DNA of 37,880 nucleotides, taken from contig CAMAVC010000029.1 of assembly GCA_945861585.1 (NCBI GenBank), forward strand, positions 1 through 37,880, read 5' to 3'. Source of the stretch: Planctomicrobium piriforme (GTDB lineage Bacteria; Planctomycetota; Planctomycetia; Pirellulales; UBA1268). The notes beneath the pieces are model-generated. The model did no database searches and was not told where the DNA came from. It saw only the letters and a list, made by a program, of their open reading frames with translations. The position numbers and the translations under genes were made by a program. Below are positions 30,395 through 37,679 of the stretch, piece by piece. The stretch's first letter is position 1; each line of letters starts with the position of its first letter.

Positions 30395-33127
30395 TCACTT
30401 CGAGCGGAACGCGTCGCTCTGCACGAGCGCGTGGATGAACTCGCGGAGGGCGAAGTTCTTCGCCGCGGCCCGGCGCACGATCGCCTCCACGAGCGGCTCA
30501 TCGCGGAAGCCGCAGGGCCGCCCGAGCGCGTATTCCACCAGCGCCTTGGTGAACCCACGGGCGAAATCCCGCTCCCGCGCTGCCACGGCGTCGCGAAAGC
30601 CCTCGAAGCCCATGAACGACGGCCCGCCGTGGAAGTTGCCGGCCACATCGATCGGCCAGGTTTTCTTCAGGGCCGTCATGGCCTGGCTCGACCAGCCATT
30701 GGCGTCCACCGGCGTGTAGCTGTCTTCCGTCCGCCATTGGCCGACAGCGTCGAAGTTTTCAAGCGCGAGGCCCGGTGGATCGATCCGGCGGTGGCAGCTC
30801 GCGCACTGCGGCTCCTCCTGGTGGGCGACGAGTCGCTCCTGCGTGGTGAGTGGTTTTCCGGCGAGCCTCGCCACCTGTGGCACGTTCGGCGGCGCCGGGG
30901 GCGGAGGATCGTCGAGCAGCTTGCGGAGCACCCACGCGCCCCGTTCGACCGGGCTCGTATGTTCGCCGTCGCTGCCCATCGCGTGGATCGCCGCCATGCC
31001 CAGGAGCCCGCCCCGCGGATTGCCCGCCGGCACGGGCACCCTGCGGAACTCGTCCCCCACTACACCGTCGATGCGGTAGTAGCGGGCGAGCAGGCCGTTG
31101 ACGACCACGGAGTCGGCCGCAAGCAGGTCGCCGAGGCGGCCATTGGTCCGCAGGAGATCGGCGAACGTCTCATGCACCTCGCGGCGGGCTGCCTCCTTCA
31201 CGGCGTCGTCGAAGTGGGGAAACCGGCGGCGGTCGAACTGGAAGAAATCGAGCCGCTCCATCGACAGCCACTGCGACACGAACGGCACCACGAACCCACG
31301 CACCCGCGGATCGTCGAGCAGCCGCCTGCACTCCGCGTCGAGCACCGCCGGGTCGGTGAGCGCGGCCGTCTCGCCGGACCTCCGGGCCTTGTCGCGCAAG
31401 GCCGCGTCCGGGGGCTCGCCCCAGAGCAGGTAGGCGAGCCGGCAGGCCAGCTTCTGCCCGTCGAGCGTGTCGTCGCCGTCGTCGCCGTCGTCGCCGCGGC
31501 GCTCGGGCTCGGCACGGTAGAGAAACCGTGGCGAGGCCAGCACCAAGCCGAGCGTCTCCTCGAGGGCCGCGGCGTGCGTGGCCCCGGCCCGCCGACGGGC
31601 CGTGTAGCTGGCCATCAGGCGGTCGAGGTAGCCCGGCGGCGTTGAAACCCGCCGGTAGGCCTCGAGCACGAACCGCCCGAGCGACGCCTTGATGACCCCG
31701 GGCGGAAGCGAGACCCCGCGATCGTCGAGCGGAATACCGAGTGCCCGGATGCCCGGCGGCGGCTCCCGATCGGCGACGGTCAGCCGCTCGACTTCCAGCC
31801 AGTCGATCCAGATCGCGAGATCGGGGCCAACGCCGTTGGCCTTCTGCGCCTCCTTGAACCGGGCCACGGCGACGGGGTCCTGCCCGCTATCCCTCTCCCG
31901 CACGAAGAGCTCGCGGGTGCGGGCGTCGTGCTTGGCGAGGACGGTGTAGGGAATCTCGATCACCGCCGGCGAGTCGAGCGTGCCGACGACCTCGTGGGTG
32001 CTCGAGGCCGGCACGCCGCGCGGCCAATGCGACTGTCCAAACTCGATGAACCGCCGCTCAGCCGCCGCTTGGGGCGTCGCGCCGGCCCGGATGCGCACCA
32101 CATAGTCGCCCGGCGGCCCGTCGACCGGAATCTTGATGGTGAAGAAGGTATTGGTGTGGCTCGAGCGGTGCGCGCCAGGCAGCGTGAGATAGGCCCCGGT
32201 GTCGAGATGCGGCTGTTCGAGATACCGCTTCTCGTAGGCGATGAACTCGGTGTTGATGTTCAGTTCCCAGAGCACCTGTTCGTCGAAGCCCTTGGGCCAG
32301 CCAAACTGGTCGGGCCCCGGTGCCCCGGGAATCTGCTTCCACTGGTGGACCAGTTGCCAGTCGCTCGTGGCCCGCTTCCGCACCTCGGCGACCACGGTGG
32401 CGTTTTCGGGGCGGTTCGCCGCCTCGAGGACGGCGTCGCACCACTGCTTCGCCCGCCGGTGCTCGTCGAGCCATTTTTCATGGGTCGTGATGAACCACTT
32501 GTGGAGCCGCTCCGTCTCCACCCGCAGCTTCTTCTCGACGCCGGCTGCAGCGTGCCGCAGAAACCCTTCGTGAACAGCCTCGCGGCCGAGAGCCCGGTAT
32601 TGGTCGAACTGGTCGCCCGACATGAAGAGGTTGCTGCCGGAGGTGTCGAAGCCGCCGGAGCGCGTGTCGGCGGGCAGCTCGTTGACCTCGATCACGACGC
32701 CGAAGAGCTGCCGCAGCGTGTTCTGGTATTCGCGGCGGTTGAGGCGGCGGAGGAGCGTGTCGCTGCCCTGTTCGGCCAGGCTTATCCGGGCGGCCACCAT
32801 GGCATGGGAGAGGTCGTCGAGCAGCTCGATCTTGCGGGCCGGCTCGAGTGGCCGGCCGTCGCTCGGCGGCATCTCGCCAGAGTTGAGCGCATTGAGCACC
32901 TTCTGCCACCGCTCCGCCATCTCGACGGTGTCGATGGTCCGCGTGAGGGTGTCGACGCGGAACGAGGCCTGAGCGTCGTCCGGCCCGTGACAGTCGAGGC
33001 AGTGGGCCGCGAGCAGCGGTGGCGTGGAGGCGGCCACCTGCAGCGGATCGGCCCGGCTCACGGCGAGCGGCATCCGCGTGGCCAACAGGATGGCCACGAT
33101 CGAGGGCAGCCATTTCGAGAAAGTCAT
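30395..33127 (-). CDS. DUF1592-type planctomycete cytochrome-like protein
   Basis: A 910-residue exported protein with the multi-domain layout of Planctomycetota surface/periplasmic proteins (PSCyt1, DUF1587, DUF1595, DUF1592, DUF1588, DUF1585). A signal peptide (residues 5-26) is followed by haem-type CLDCH (43-47) and LNALNSGEMPPSDGRPLEP. The middle contains RLNRREYQNTLRQLFGV and DTRSGGFDTSG (DUF1587) and a long inserted domain. Late blocks are RAFGxP-like FVVPFVSQWL, a second haem-type motif CASCH (775-779) in RRIDPPGLALENFDAVG, and the final ALREFIHALVQSDAF. An electron-transfer or carbohydrate-related role is guessed from the family. Start ATG overlaps the lipoprotein's stop (ATGA). A GDDGDDGDD run reflects a 9-base tandem repeat. 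Confidence 0.92.
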   Translation of the reverse strand: MTFSKWLPSIVAILLATRMPLAVSRADPLQVAASTPPLLAAHCLDCHGPDDAQASFRVDTLTRTIDTVEMAERWQKVLNALNSGEMPPSDGRPLEPARKIELLDDLSHAMVAARISLAEQGSDTLLRRLNRREYQNTLRQLFGVVIEVNELPADTRSGGFDTSGSNLFMSGDQFDQYRALGREAVHEGFLRHAAAGVEKKLRVETERLHKWFITTHEKWLDEHRRAKQWCDAVLEAANRPENATVVAEVRKRATSDWQLVHQWKQIPGAPGPDQFGWPKGFDEQVLWELNINTEFIAYEKRYLEQPHLDTGAYLTLPGAHRSSHTNTFFTIKIPVDGPPGDYVVRIRAGATPQAAAERRFIEFGQSHWPRGVPASSTHEVVGTLDSPAVIEIPYTVLAKHDARTRELFVRERDSGQDPVAVARFKEAQKANGVGPDLAIWIDWLEVERLTVADREPPPGIRALGIPLDDRGVSLPPGVIKASLGRFVLEAYRRVSTPPGYLDRLMASYTARRRAGATHAAALEETLGLVLASPRFLYRAEPERRGDDGDDGDDTLDGQKLACRLAYLLWGEPPDAALRDKARRSGETAALTDPAVLDAECRRLLDDPRVRGFVVPFVSQWLSMERLDFFQFDRRRFPHFDDAVKEAARREVHETFADLLRTNGRLGDLLAADSVVVNGLLARYYRIDGVVGDEFRRVPVPAGNPRGGLLGMAAIHAMGSDGEHTSPVERGAWVLRKLLDDPPPPAPPNVPQVARLAGKPLTTQERLVAHQEEPQCASCHRRIDPPGLALENFDAVGQWRTEDSYTPVDANGWSSQAMTALKKTWPIDVAGNFHGGPSFMGFEGFRDAVAARERDFARGFTKALVEYALGRPCGFRDEPLVEAIVRRAAAKNFALREFIHALVQSDAFRSK

Positions 33128-33579
33128 TTCGAGCTGTTCGGTGTCGAAGTGGTGTCAATCGCGATGTCGATCTGGTTCCAGCCCGGCTTCACGGTGCGGG
33201 TGAGTGGCGACTGCTCGCCGGCGTATTCCGCCGGGAGGCGGAGGCTCTTCAGTGGCTCGGGGATCCGCGGGGTCCCGTCAGGCCCATACTCGCGCGAAGG
33301 TTGCAGCATCACGCGGCACTCTCCGGGCATGACGCCCTTGTGCGCAGCGGTGAACCAGAGTTCGTATCGACCGGCGGCGTCGGTGATTCCCATCGAGGGT
33401 GAGCCGGAGGTGCCCTGCGGTTGAAAATCGATGCGGATCCCGGCCAGGGCCGGCTTGCCGTCGATCGTCACGAGTCCGCCTGCCGTGGCACCGATGTCAC
33501 GGCGGCCACAGCCGACGAGGGCCGCCAGACATCCCGCGACCAGCAGCCACGGTGACCTGCACGTGGCGTGCATGCTCAA
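33124..33579 (-). CDS. Small lipoprotein with carboxypeptidase-regulatory/transthyretin-like fold
   Basis: A 151-residue predicted lipoprotein. The signal sequence ends in the lipobox LVGC (C24). The body reads GGLVTIDGKPALAGIRIDFQ, GITDAAGRYELWF, and KGVMPGECRVML, the pattern of small beta-sandwich (carboxypeptidase regulatory/transthyretin-like) proteins that accompany DUF1559 genes in Planctomycetota. It is probably anchored in a membrane facing the periplasm; function unknown. It overlaps both neighbours by four bases (ATGA): its start lies on the stop of the DUF1559 gene, and its stop on the start of the DUF1592 gene. This argues for coupled translation of the set. A start two codons later is possible. 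Confidence 0.85.
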   Translation of the reverse strand: MSMHATCRSPWLLVAGCLAALVGCGRRDIGATAGGLVTIDGKPALAGIRIDFQPQGTSGSPSMGITDAAGRYELWFTAAHKGVMPGECRVMLQPSREYGPDGTPRIPEPLKSLRLPAEYAGEQSPLTRTVKPGWNQIDIAIDTTSTPNSSK

Positions 33580-34595
33580 AAGTCTCCGATCGTGAGGCCG
33601 TCGGCCCGCGTGCTCAGCCGCTGAAAGACACCACGGCTCGAACTTGTCAGTTCGTTCTGCGCATTGATGATATTTGCCTCCACGGATGCATCGCTGCCCC
33701 AGGGGCTGGCCGAATTGGAATTGACGGTGTCGGCGATAAATCGCACGGATCCGTCCACCATGGCGAAGTTCGCGCCGAAGGTGTGGAAGCTGCCGAACGT
33801 GGGCGGGTCGGTGGTGCCGTTATTGATTTTGCCGGAAGCATAGCGGACGGTTTCGGCCTGATAGCTTTGAAAGTTACTGCCATTTCCCACCCAGATTCCG
33901 GGCATCCGGGCGGCATTGTCCTCGACGGCTGGCACTCCTCCCGCCTCGCCGATCAGGAGTGTCTTCGAAATGCCGTCGGTGATGTCCTTGAAAGACACAC
34001 CTCTGCTCTTTCGGATCGGGCCTGACGATGCCCTGATGTTTTGATCCAGGGTGCACTGGGCTCCCCAGCTCCCACACCAGGTTTGACGATAGCCGCCGTT
34101 GGCGACGTAGTTTGTTTTACTCGACTTGATCGTGTCGCCTGACTCGTTCTTCTTTTGCTCTGGGGCCAGTACCGCGACCGTGTCGGTCGGGCAGATGAGC
34201 TGCGGGATCGGCGCCCGCGTCAATGCCCCCGTGGCGGCGTCCACCTTGTTCGGCCCCTTGGAAGCAGCGTTCCTGCACCACGTATTGCAGGCATCGTAGA
34301 GCTCGGCCCTCTCGATGAACGGGAGAATCAAGAAGATCCAGCTCCATCCCTCGCGGCCCCGGATATCGACACGGTAATCACAAGCCGACGGCGGCAGCAT
34401 CTTGTTGGCGTCGGCGTAGTTCTGCAGGCCGAGGGCGATCTGCTTCATGTTGTTCATGCACTGCGAGCGGCGGCCGCTCTCCCGGGCCGCTTGCACGGCC
34501 GGCAGGAGCAGGCCAATCATCACGCCGATGATCGCGATCACGACCAACAGCTCGATCAGCGTAAACGCAGGCTTCGGCAACGATCGTATTCGCAT
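33576..34595 (-). CDS. DUF1559 protein with prepilin-type N-terminus (operon leader)
   Basis: A 339-residue DUF1559 protein. The start at 34595 gives MRIRSLPKPA followed by the prepilin signal [20 protein letters not shown], with A10 rather than Gly before the predicted cleavage. The text after it (LLPAVQAARESGRRSQC) and the C-terminal FGSFHTFGANFAMVDGSVRF are family hallmarks; the middle is WSWIFLILPFIERAELYDA, LICPTD and SKTLLIGEAGG. It is exported and probably processed by a prepilin peptidase; its role is unknown. It opens the operon with the lipoprotein, DUF1592 and DUF1552 genes. AGG lies just before the start. The 142-base gap to the response-regulator stop holds a hairpin and a family B palindrome. 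Confidence 0.92.
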   Translation of the reverse strand: MRIRSLPKPAFTLIELLVVIAIIGVMIGLLLPAVQAARESGRRSQCMNNMKQIALGLQNYADANKMLPPSACDYRVDIRGREGWSWIFLILPFIERAELYDACNTWCRNAASKGPNKVDAATGALTRAPIPQLICPTDTVAVLAPEQKKNESGDTIKSSKTNYVANGGYRQTWCGSWGAQCTLDQNIRASSGPIRKSRGVSFKDITDGISKTLLIGEAGGVPAVEDNAARMPGIWVGNGSNFQSYQAETVRYASGKINNGTTDPPTFGSFHTFGANFAMVDGSVRFIADTVNSNSASPWGSDASVEANIINAQNELTSSSRGVFQRLSTRADGLTIGDF

Positions 34596-34709
34596 GAACC
34601 TGATCCCGCGGTTCCCTTGCCGACGTCGGCATGTGAGAGACGGCCGTTCCACCCCGCCGACAAATCTCCTAATGCTCAAGAAGATTAGACTCCGGCTCGC
34701 CGGTCGGCC

Positions 34710-34727
34710 ATTGTCGATTTCGACAAC
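34710..34727 (+). repeat. Family B palindrome, copy 3
   Basis: ATTGTCGATTTCGACAAC, with one change at the last base relative to the consensus, preceded by GGCC. It lies 115 bases upstream of the DUF1559 start (minus strand) and just past the response-regulator stop, so it could be an operator of the DUF1559 operon. Confidence 0.85.
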
Positions 34728-34752
34728 CCGCGGCGGTTCAGGACCGCGGGTT
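34725..34752 (-). terminator. Hairpin straddling the response-regulator stop codon
   Basis: AACCCGCGG (34725-34733) pairs perfectly with CCGCGGGTT (34744-34752) around a 10-base loop that contains the TGA of the regulator gene (34740-34738). There is no T run, so it may be an attenuator or an mRNA 3'-end stem rather than a true intrinsic terminator. Confidence 0.5.
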
Positions 34753-35394
34753 GGGCACTCCGGCGGCGAGCAGGCCCCGCTCGAAGCCGCGGGCGACAGC
34801 CTGGGCGGTGTTGGCGGCGTCGAGCTTCACCTTGATCGCGGTCACGTGGGCGCGAACGGTCCGCTCGGTGATCGCGAGTTGCCGGCCCATGTCGTCGATC
34901 GACAGCCCATCGCGAAGCAACCGCAGCACCTCCAGCTCGCGGGGCGTGAGCGGGCTGTCACGGTCGCGGGCTGCAAGCTTGCGGGCCACCGTTTCGCCGA
35001 TCGGCCGCCCGCCGGCATGCACCTCGCGGACCGCCGCCACAAGCTCACCGTAGCGGACCGACTTCGTGATGTAGCCGCTCGCCCCGGCGTCGAGCGCCGC
35101 GATCACGTCGTCCCAATCCTCCGACGACGTCAGCATCAGCAGCCGGGCGGTCGGATGGCGGGCACGCAGCCGGCGCACCGTCTCGATGCCGTCGATCCCC
35201 GGCATGCTCACGTCGATCAACGCGACGTCGGGCTTGATCTGGTTCCAGAGCGATTCCGCGGTGGTGCCATTGTCCGCCTGCCCAACGATCTCGAAGCCCG
35301 CCTCGGCGCCGAGCGTGCGGGCGAGCCCTTCGCGGAAGAGCGGATGGTCGTCGACCACGAGGAGGCGAATCGGGGTGGCGGTGTGGGGCGTCAT
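34738..35394 (-). CDS. NarL/FixJ-type response regulator
   Basis: A 218-residue regulator. The receiver domain (about 9-125) has VVDDHPLFREGL with acidic residues D15-D16, the phospho-acceptor Asp in PDVALIDVSMPGIDG (near 62), LTSSEDW and GASGYITKS, which gives the conserved Lys. The C-terminal LuxR-type helix-turn-helix reads SPLTPRELEVLRLLRDGLSI and ITERTVRAHVTAIKVKL. It should be phosphorylated by the kinase encoded directly upstream, with which it overlaps by four bases (ATGA). Its likely targets include the DUF1559 operon that begins 143 bases downstream; that is inference from position only. It lies between family B copies 3 and 4. Confidence 0.95.
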   Translation of the reverse strand: MTPHTATPIRLLVVDDHPLFREGLARTLGAEAGFEIVGQADNGTTAESLWNQIKPDVALIDVSMPGIDGIETVRRLRARHPTARLLMLTSSEDWDDVIAALDAGASGYITKSVRYGELVAAVREVHAGGRPIGETVARKLAARDRDSPLTPRELEVLRLLRDGLSIDDMGRQLAITERTVRAHVTAIKVKLDAANTAQAVARGFERGLLAAGVPNPRS

Positions 35395-37640
35395 CCTGGT
35401 CCCCCGGGGACGAGATTTTTTCCATCATCCCCCGCGGGCACGGCACCGGCCATTGTCGATTTCGACAATCCACCCTCGCCCCCCGCAGCCAGGCGGCCGG
35501 GAGGCACGACCACCGCCACCCGCGTGCCCCGCCCGGGCCGGCACTCGATGGCGATCGTGGCCTCGATCCGTCGGGCCCGCTCCCGCATTCCGCGAATCCC
35601 GAAATGGCCCTCGAGCGCGTCACGGGCGGCGACGTCGAATCCCCGGCCGTCGTCGGCAACGGTCAAGCAGAGGCCATCGGGCCGGGTCGCGAGCTGCACG
35701 TCGATCATGGTGGCGTCGGCATACTTCACGGCGTTGTTCACCGCCTCGCGCATGATCCGCAGGAGGTGATATTGCACGAGCGGCGGCACCCACGGCAGGT
35801 CGCCGGCCGCGTCGAGCCGAATCGGCACCGTGGCGAGCGACCGCAGGTAGGCGGCCTGCGCCGCGAGCGATTCAAGCAGCGAGCCATCGTGGCGGGCAGG
35901 GTCGCGCAGGTCCCAGAGGAAGTCGTGGGTCTCCGACCGCAGCCGTGCGAGCAGCCCGCGTTGCTCTTCGAGGACGTGCCGCGAATGCTCGTCGCCCGCG
36001 CGATGGGCCGCGGCGTCGAGCTGGAGCGTGATCCCGGCGAGGTCTTGCTCGAGCGTGTCGTGAAACTCGCGGGCGATGCGGTGCCGCTCATCCGCGGCCG
36101 CCTCGGCCTGAAGTTTCGTCTCGATGAGTGCCAGTTGCCGCCGCACCTGCCGCCGCAGGAGCACGACCCAGCCGGTGGCGATGCCGGCGACCGCGGCCAC
36201 CGCCGCCAGGGCCGCCGCCAGCCGGTGCGGCTTCCACCACGACGGGGCCCGGACAAGCCGCATGTCGGCCGCCGACCGCAGGAGCAGTTGCAACTGGCCG
36301 AACGGGCGGGAATCCGCCGTCCGCCCGATGGCTGCCTGGGCGGTCGCGTCCTCGCGCACGATCCCCGTCGCCATCACCTCGCTGCCGGGCTCCAGGCGGC
36401 GAATGGTCCGAAACGCCTCCGGCTGCACGACCGCCACCACGCTCGTGCTGCCCGACTGCAGGAGCACCAGGCCGCCGTCGCCGGCCACCCGCACGTCAAT
36501 GATTCGGGCGGGGAACGTGACGAGGCAACCCTTGTAATCGCCCGGCGCGGCGACCGCGCCGTGATACGAGGCATGCTTGTTGATGGCTACGATCTCGTCG
36601 GGCATGATCCTGATCGGCGGGAGCGGCCGGCCCGATTCGATCCGCCGGACGACCGCCTCCACGATGCCAGCCACCTCGCGCTGGCCGTCGACGAAGCCCG
36701 CCACCTCGACCACGTCTCCCGGCGCGATTCGCTCGGCCGACACGGTCTCCACCCGCACGCCCAGCGTGCTCTCCTGGAGATAGAGAAACTTTCCCGGCTC
36801 GGCGAACGTCACGGTCCCCTGCGTACGGATCCGATGCCCATCGGCGGGATCGGGCCTGTATTGGGCGATCGCATGGAGCGGCACCTCGGGGGCTGCGAAC
36901 GGCGGACCGGGCGCCGCCCGCTCCACCGTGATGTCGCCGGCGCGCGCAATCAAAAGCTGCGACGACCGGTGTTCGCCGCGGGTATTGAAATATGTCGCCG
37001 CCACGCCCACCATCTGCACTTCCGCATCGACGAGATGCTCTGGGGCCTGCGGCATGATTCGCTTCGACACCACGGCCGTGAAGCGGTCGGCCCCGTCGGC
37101 GGTGACGAGCAGCCAGTCGATGCGGCCATCGCGAACACCCTGCACGAGGCCCCGCACCGTCACCCGCTGGCAGTCGTCGGCGCCGCTGAAGAACCGGTGC
37201 TGATCGACGGGCCGCGGCTCGGGCTCCGGCTTCACGCCGAGGATGCGGATCGTCTCGGCGAAGACGTTTGGCGAATAGCCGCCCCGGTTGGTGCAGCCGA
37301 CCACCTCCACCTCCTGGCCCGGTGCGAGGCGGTCCAGCACCTCAGGATCAACCATGAGCCTGATCGGCCGGGGCTCTTCCCGAAGGGTGTCGATCCAGAT
37401 CCCCGCCGAGTCGTCTTGGATAACAAGGCCGGTATACCCCCGCCAGGTCACGACGCCCCGCACCATCACTTGCCGCCGGGCGGGAGCGTTCACGTCGGAG
37501 AGCAGGTCGCGGATCGGCACGAGCGGCGGAAGGGCCTCGCCATCGTCAGCGCGACCTGCCGTCGCCGCGAGCACCACGAGTGTCGCGAGCACCACGCCGC
37601 GCGTGAGGCAGATCCAAGTGAAGCGTATCGATCGATCCAT
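35391..37640 (-). CDS. NarX/DegS-type sensor histidine kinase with OB-fold-like repeat ectodomain
   Basis: A 749-residue membrane kinase. A signal-anchor helix (about 12-30) is followed by some 430 exported residues that seem to hold four related beta units, each of the form VxVRGxV...LxxQDxxxGxxV...GxxVEVxG (VMVRGVVTWRGYTGLVIQDD, VTVRGLVQGV, IRTQGTVTFAEPGKFLYLQE, VTFPARIIDV). A transmembrane helix (about 472-492) leads to the HisKA_3 box RHRIAREFHDTLEQDLAGI and an ATPase with MREAVNNAVKYA, VADDGRGFD and FGIRGMRERA. The ATG at 37640 is favoured by a GAGG seven bases upstream (37643 is possible). Near the C-terminus, a family B palindrome is translated as LSKSTMAG. Confidence 0.92.
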   Translation of the reverse strand: MDRSIRFTWICLTRGVVLATLVVLAATAGRADDGEALPPLVPIRDLLSDVNAPARRQVMVRGVVTWRGYTGLVIQDDSAGIWIDTLREEPRPIRLMVDPEVLDRLAPGQEVEVVGCTNRGGYSPNVFAETIRILGVKPEPEPRPVDQHRFFSGADDCQRVTVRGLVQGVRDGRIDWLLVTADGADRFTAVVSKRIMPQAPEHLVDAEVQMVGVAATYFNTRGEHRSSQLLIARAGDITVERAAPGPPFAAPEVPLHAIAQYRPDPADGHRIRTQGTVTFAEPGKFLYLQESTLGVRVETVSAERIAPGDVVEVAGFVDGQREVAGIVEAVVRRIESGRPLPPIRIMPDEIVAINKHASYHGAVAAPGDYKGCLVTFPARIIDVRVAGDGGLVLLQSGSTSVVAVVQPEAFRTIRRLEPGSEVMATGIVREDATAQAAIGRTADSRPFGQLQLLLRSAADMRLVRAPSWWKPHRLAAALAAVAAVAGIATGWVVLLRRQVRRQLALIETKLQAEAAADERHRIAREFHDTLEQDLAGITLQLDAAAHRAGDEHSRHVLEEQRGLLARLRSETHDFLWDLRDPARHDGSLLESLAAQAAYLRSLATVPIRLDAAGDLPWVPPLVQYHLLRIMREAVNNAVKYADATMIDVQLATRPDGLCLTVADDGRGFDVAARDALEGHFGIRGMRERARRIEATIAIECRPGRGTRVAVVVPPGRLAAGGEGGLSKSTMAGAVPAGDDGKNLVPGGPG
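35452..35469 (+). repeat. Family B palindrome, copy 4 (inside a coding region)
   Basis: A perfect ATTGTCGATTTCGACAAT preceded by GGCC. It lies within the last 27 codons of the histidine-kinase gene, past the ATPase domain, so it lengthens the C-terminal tail without disturbing the fold. It is about 60 bases upstream of the response-regulator start. Confidence 0.85.
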
Positions 37641-37679
37641 CATGCCACCTCGCAAGCCACCGCTGCCGCGTGCAGGCGA

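Noticed and set aside
28668..35469. Family B repeats as integron attC sites around gene cassettes
   Set aside because: They lack the attC core triplets and the extra-helical base architecture, and no integrase is in the window; one copy lies inside a coding region.
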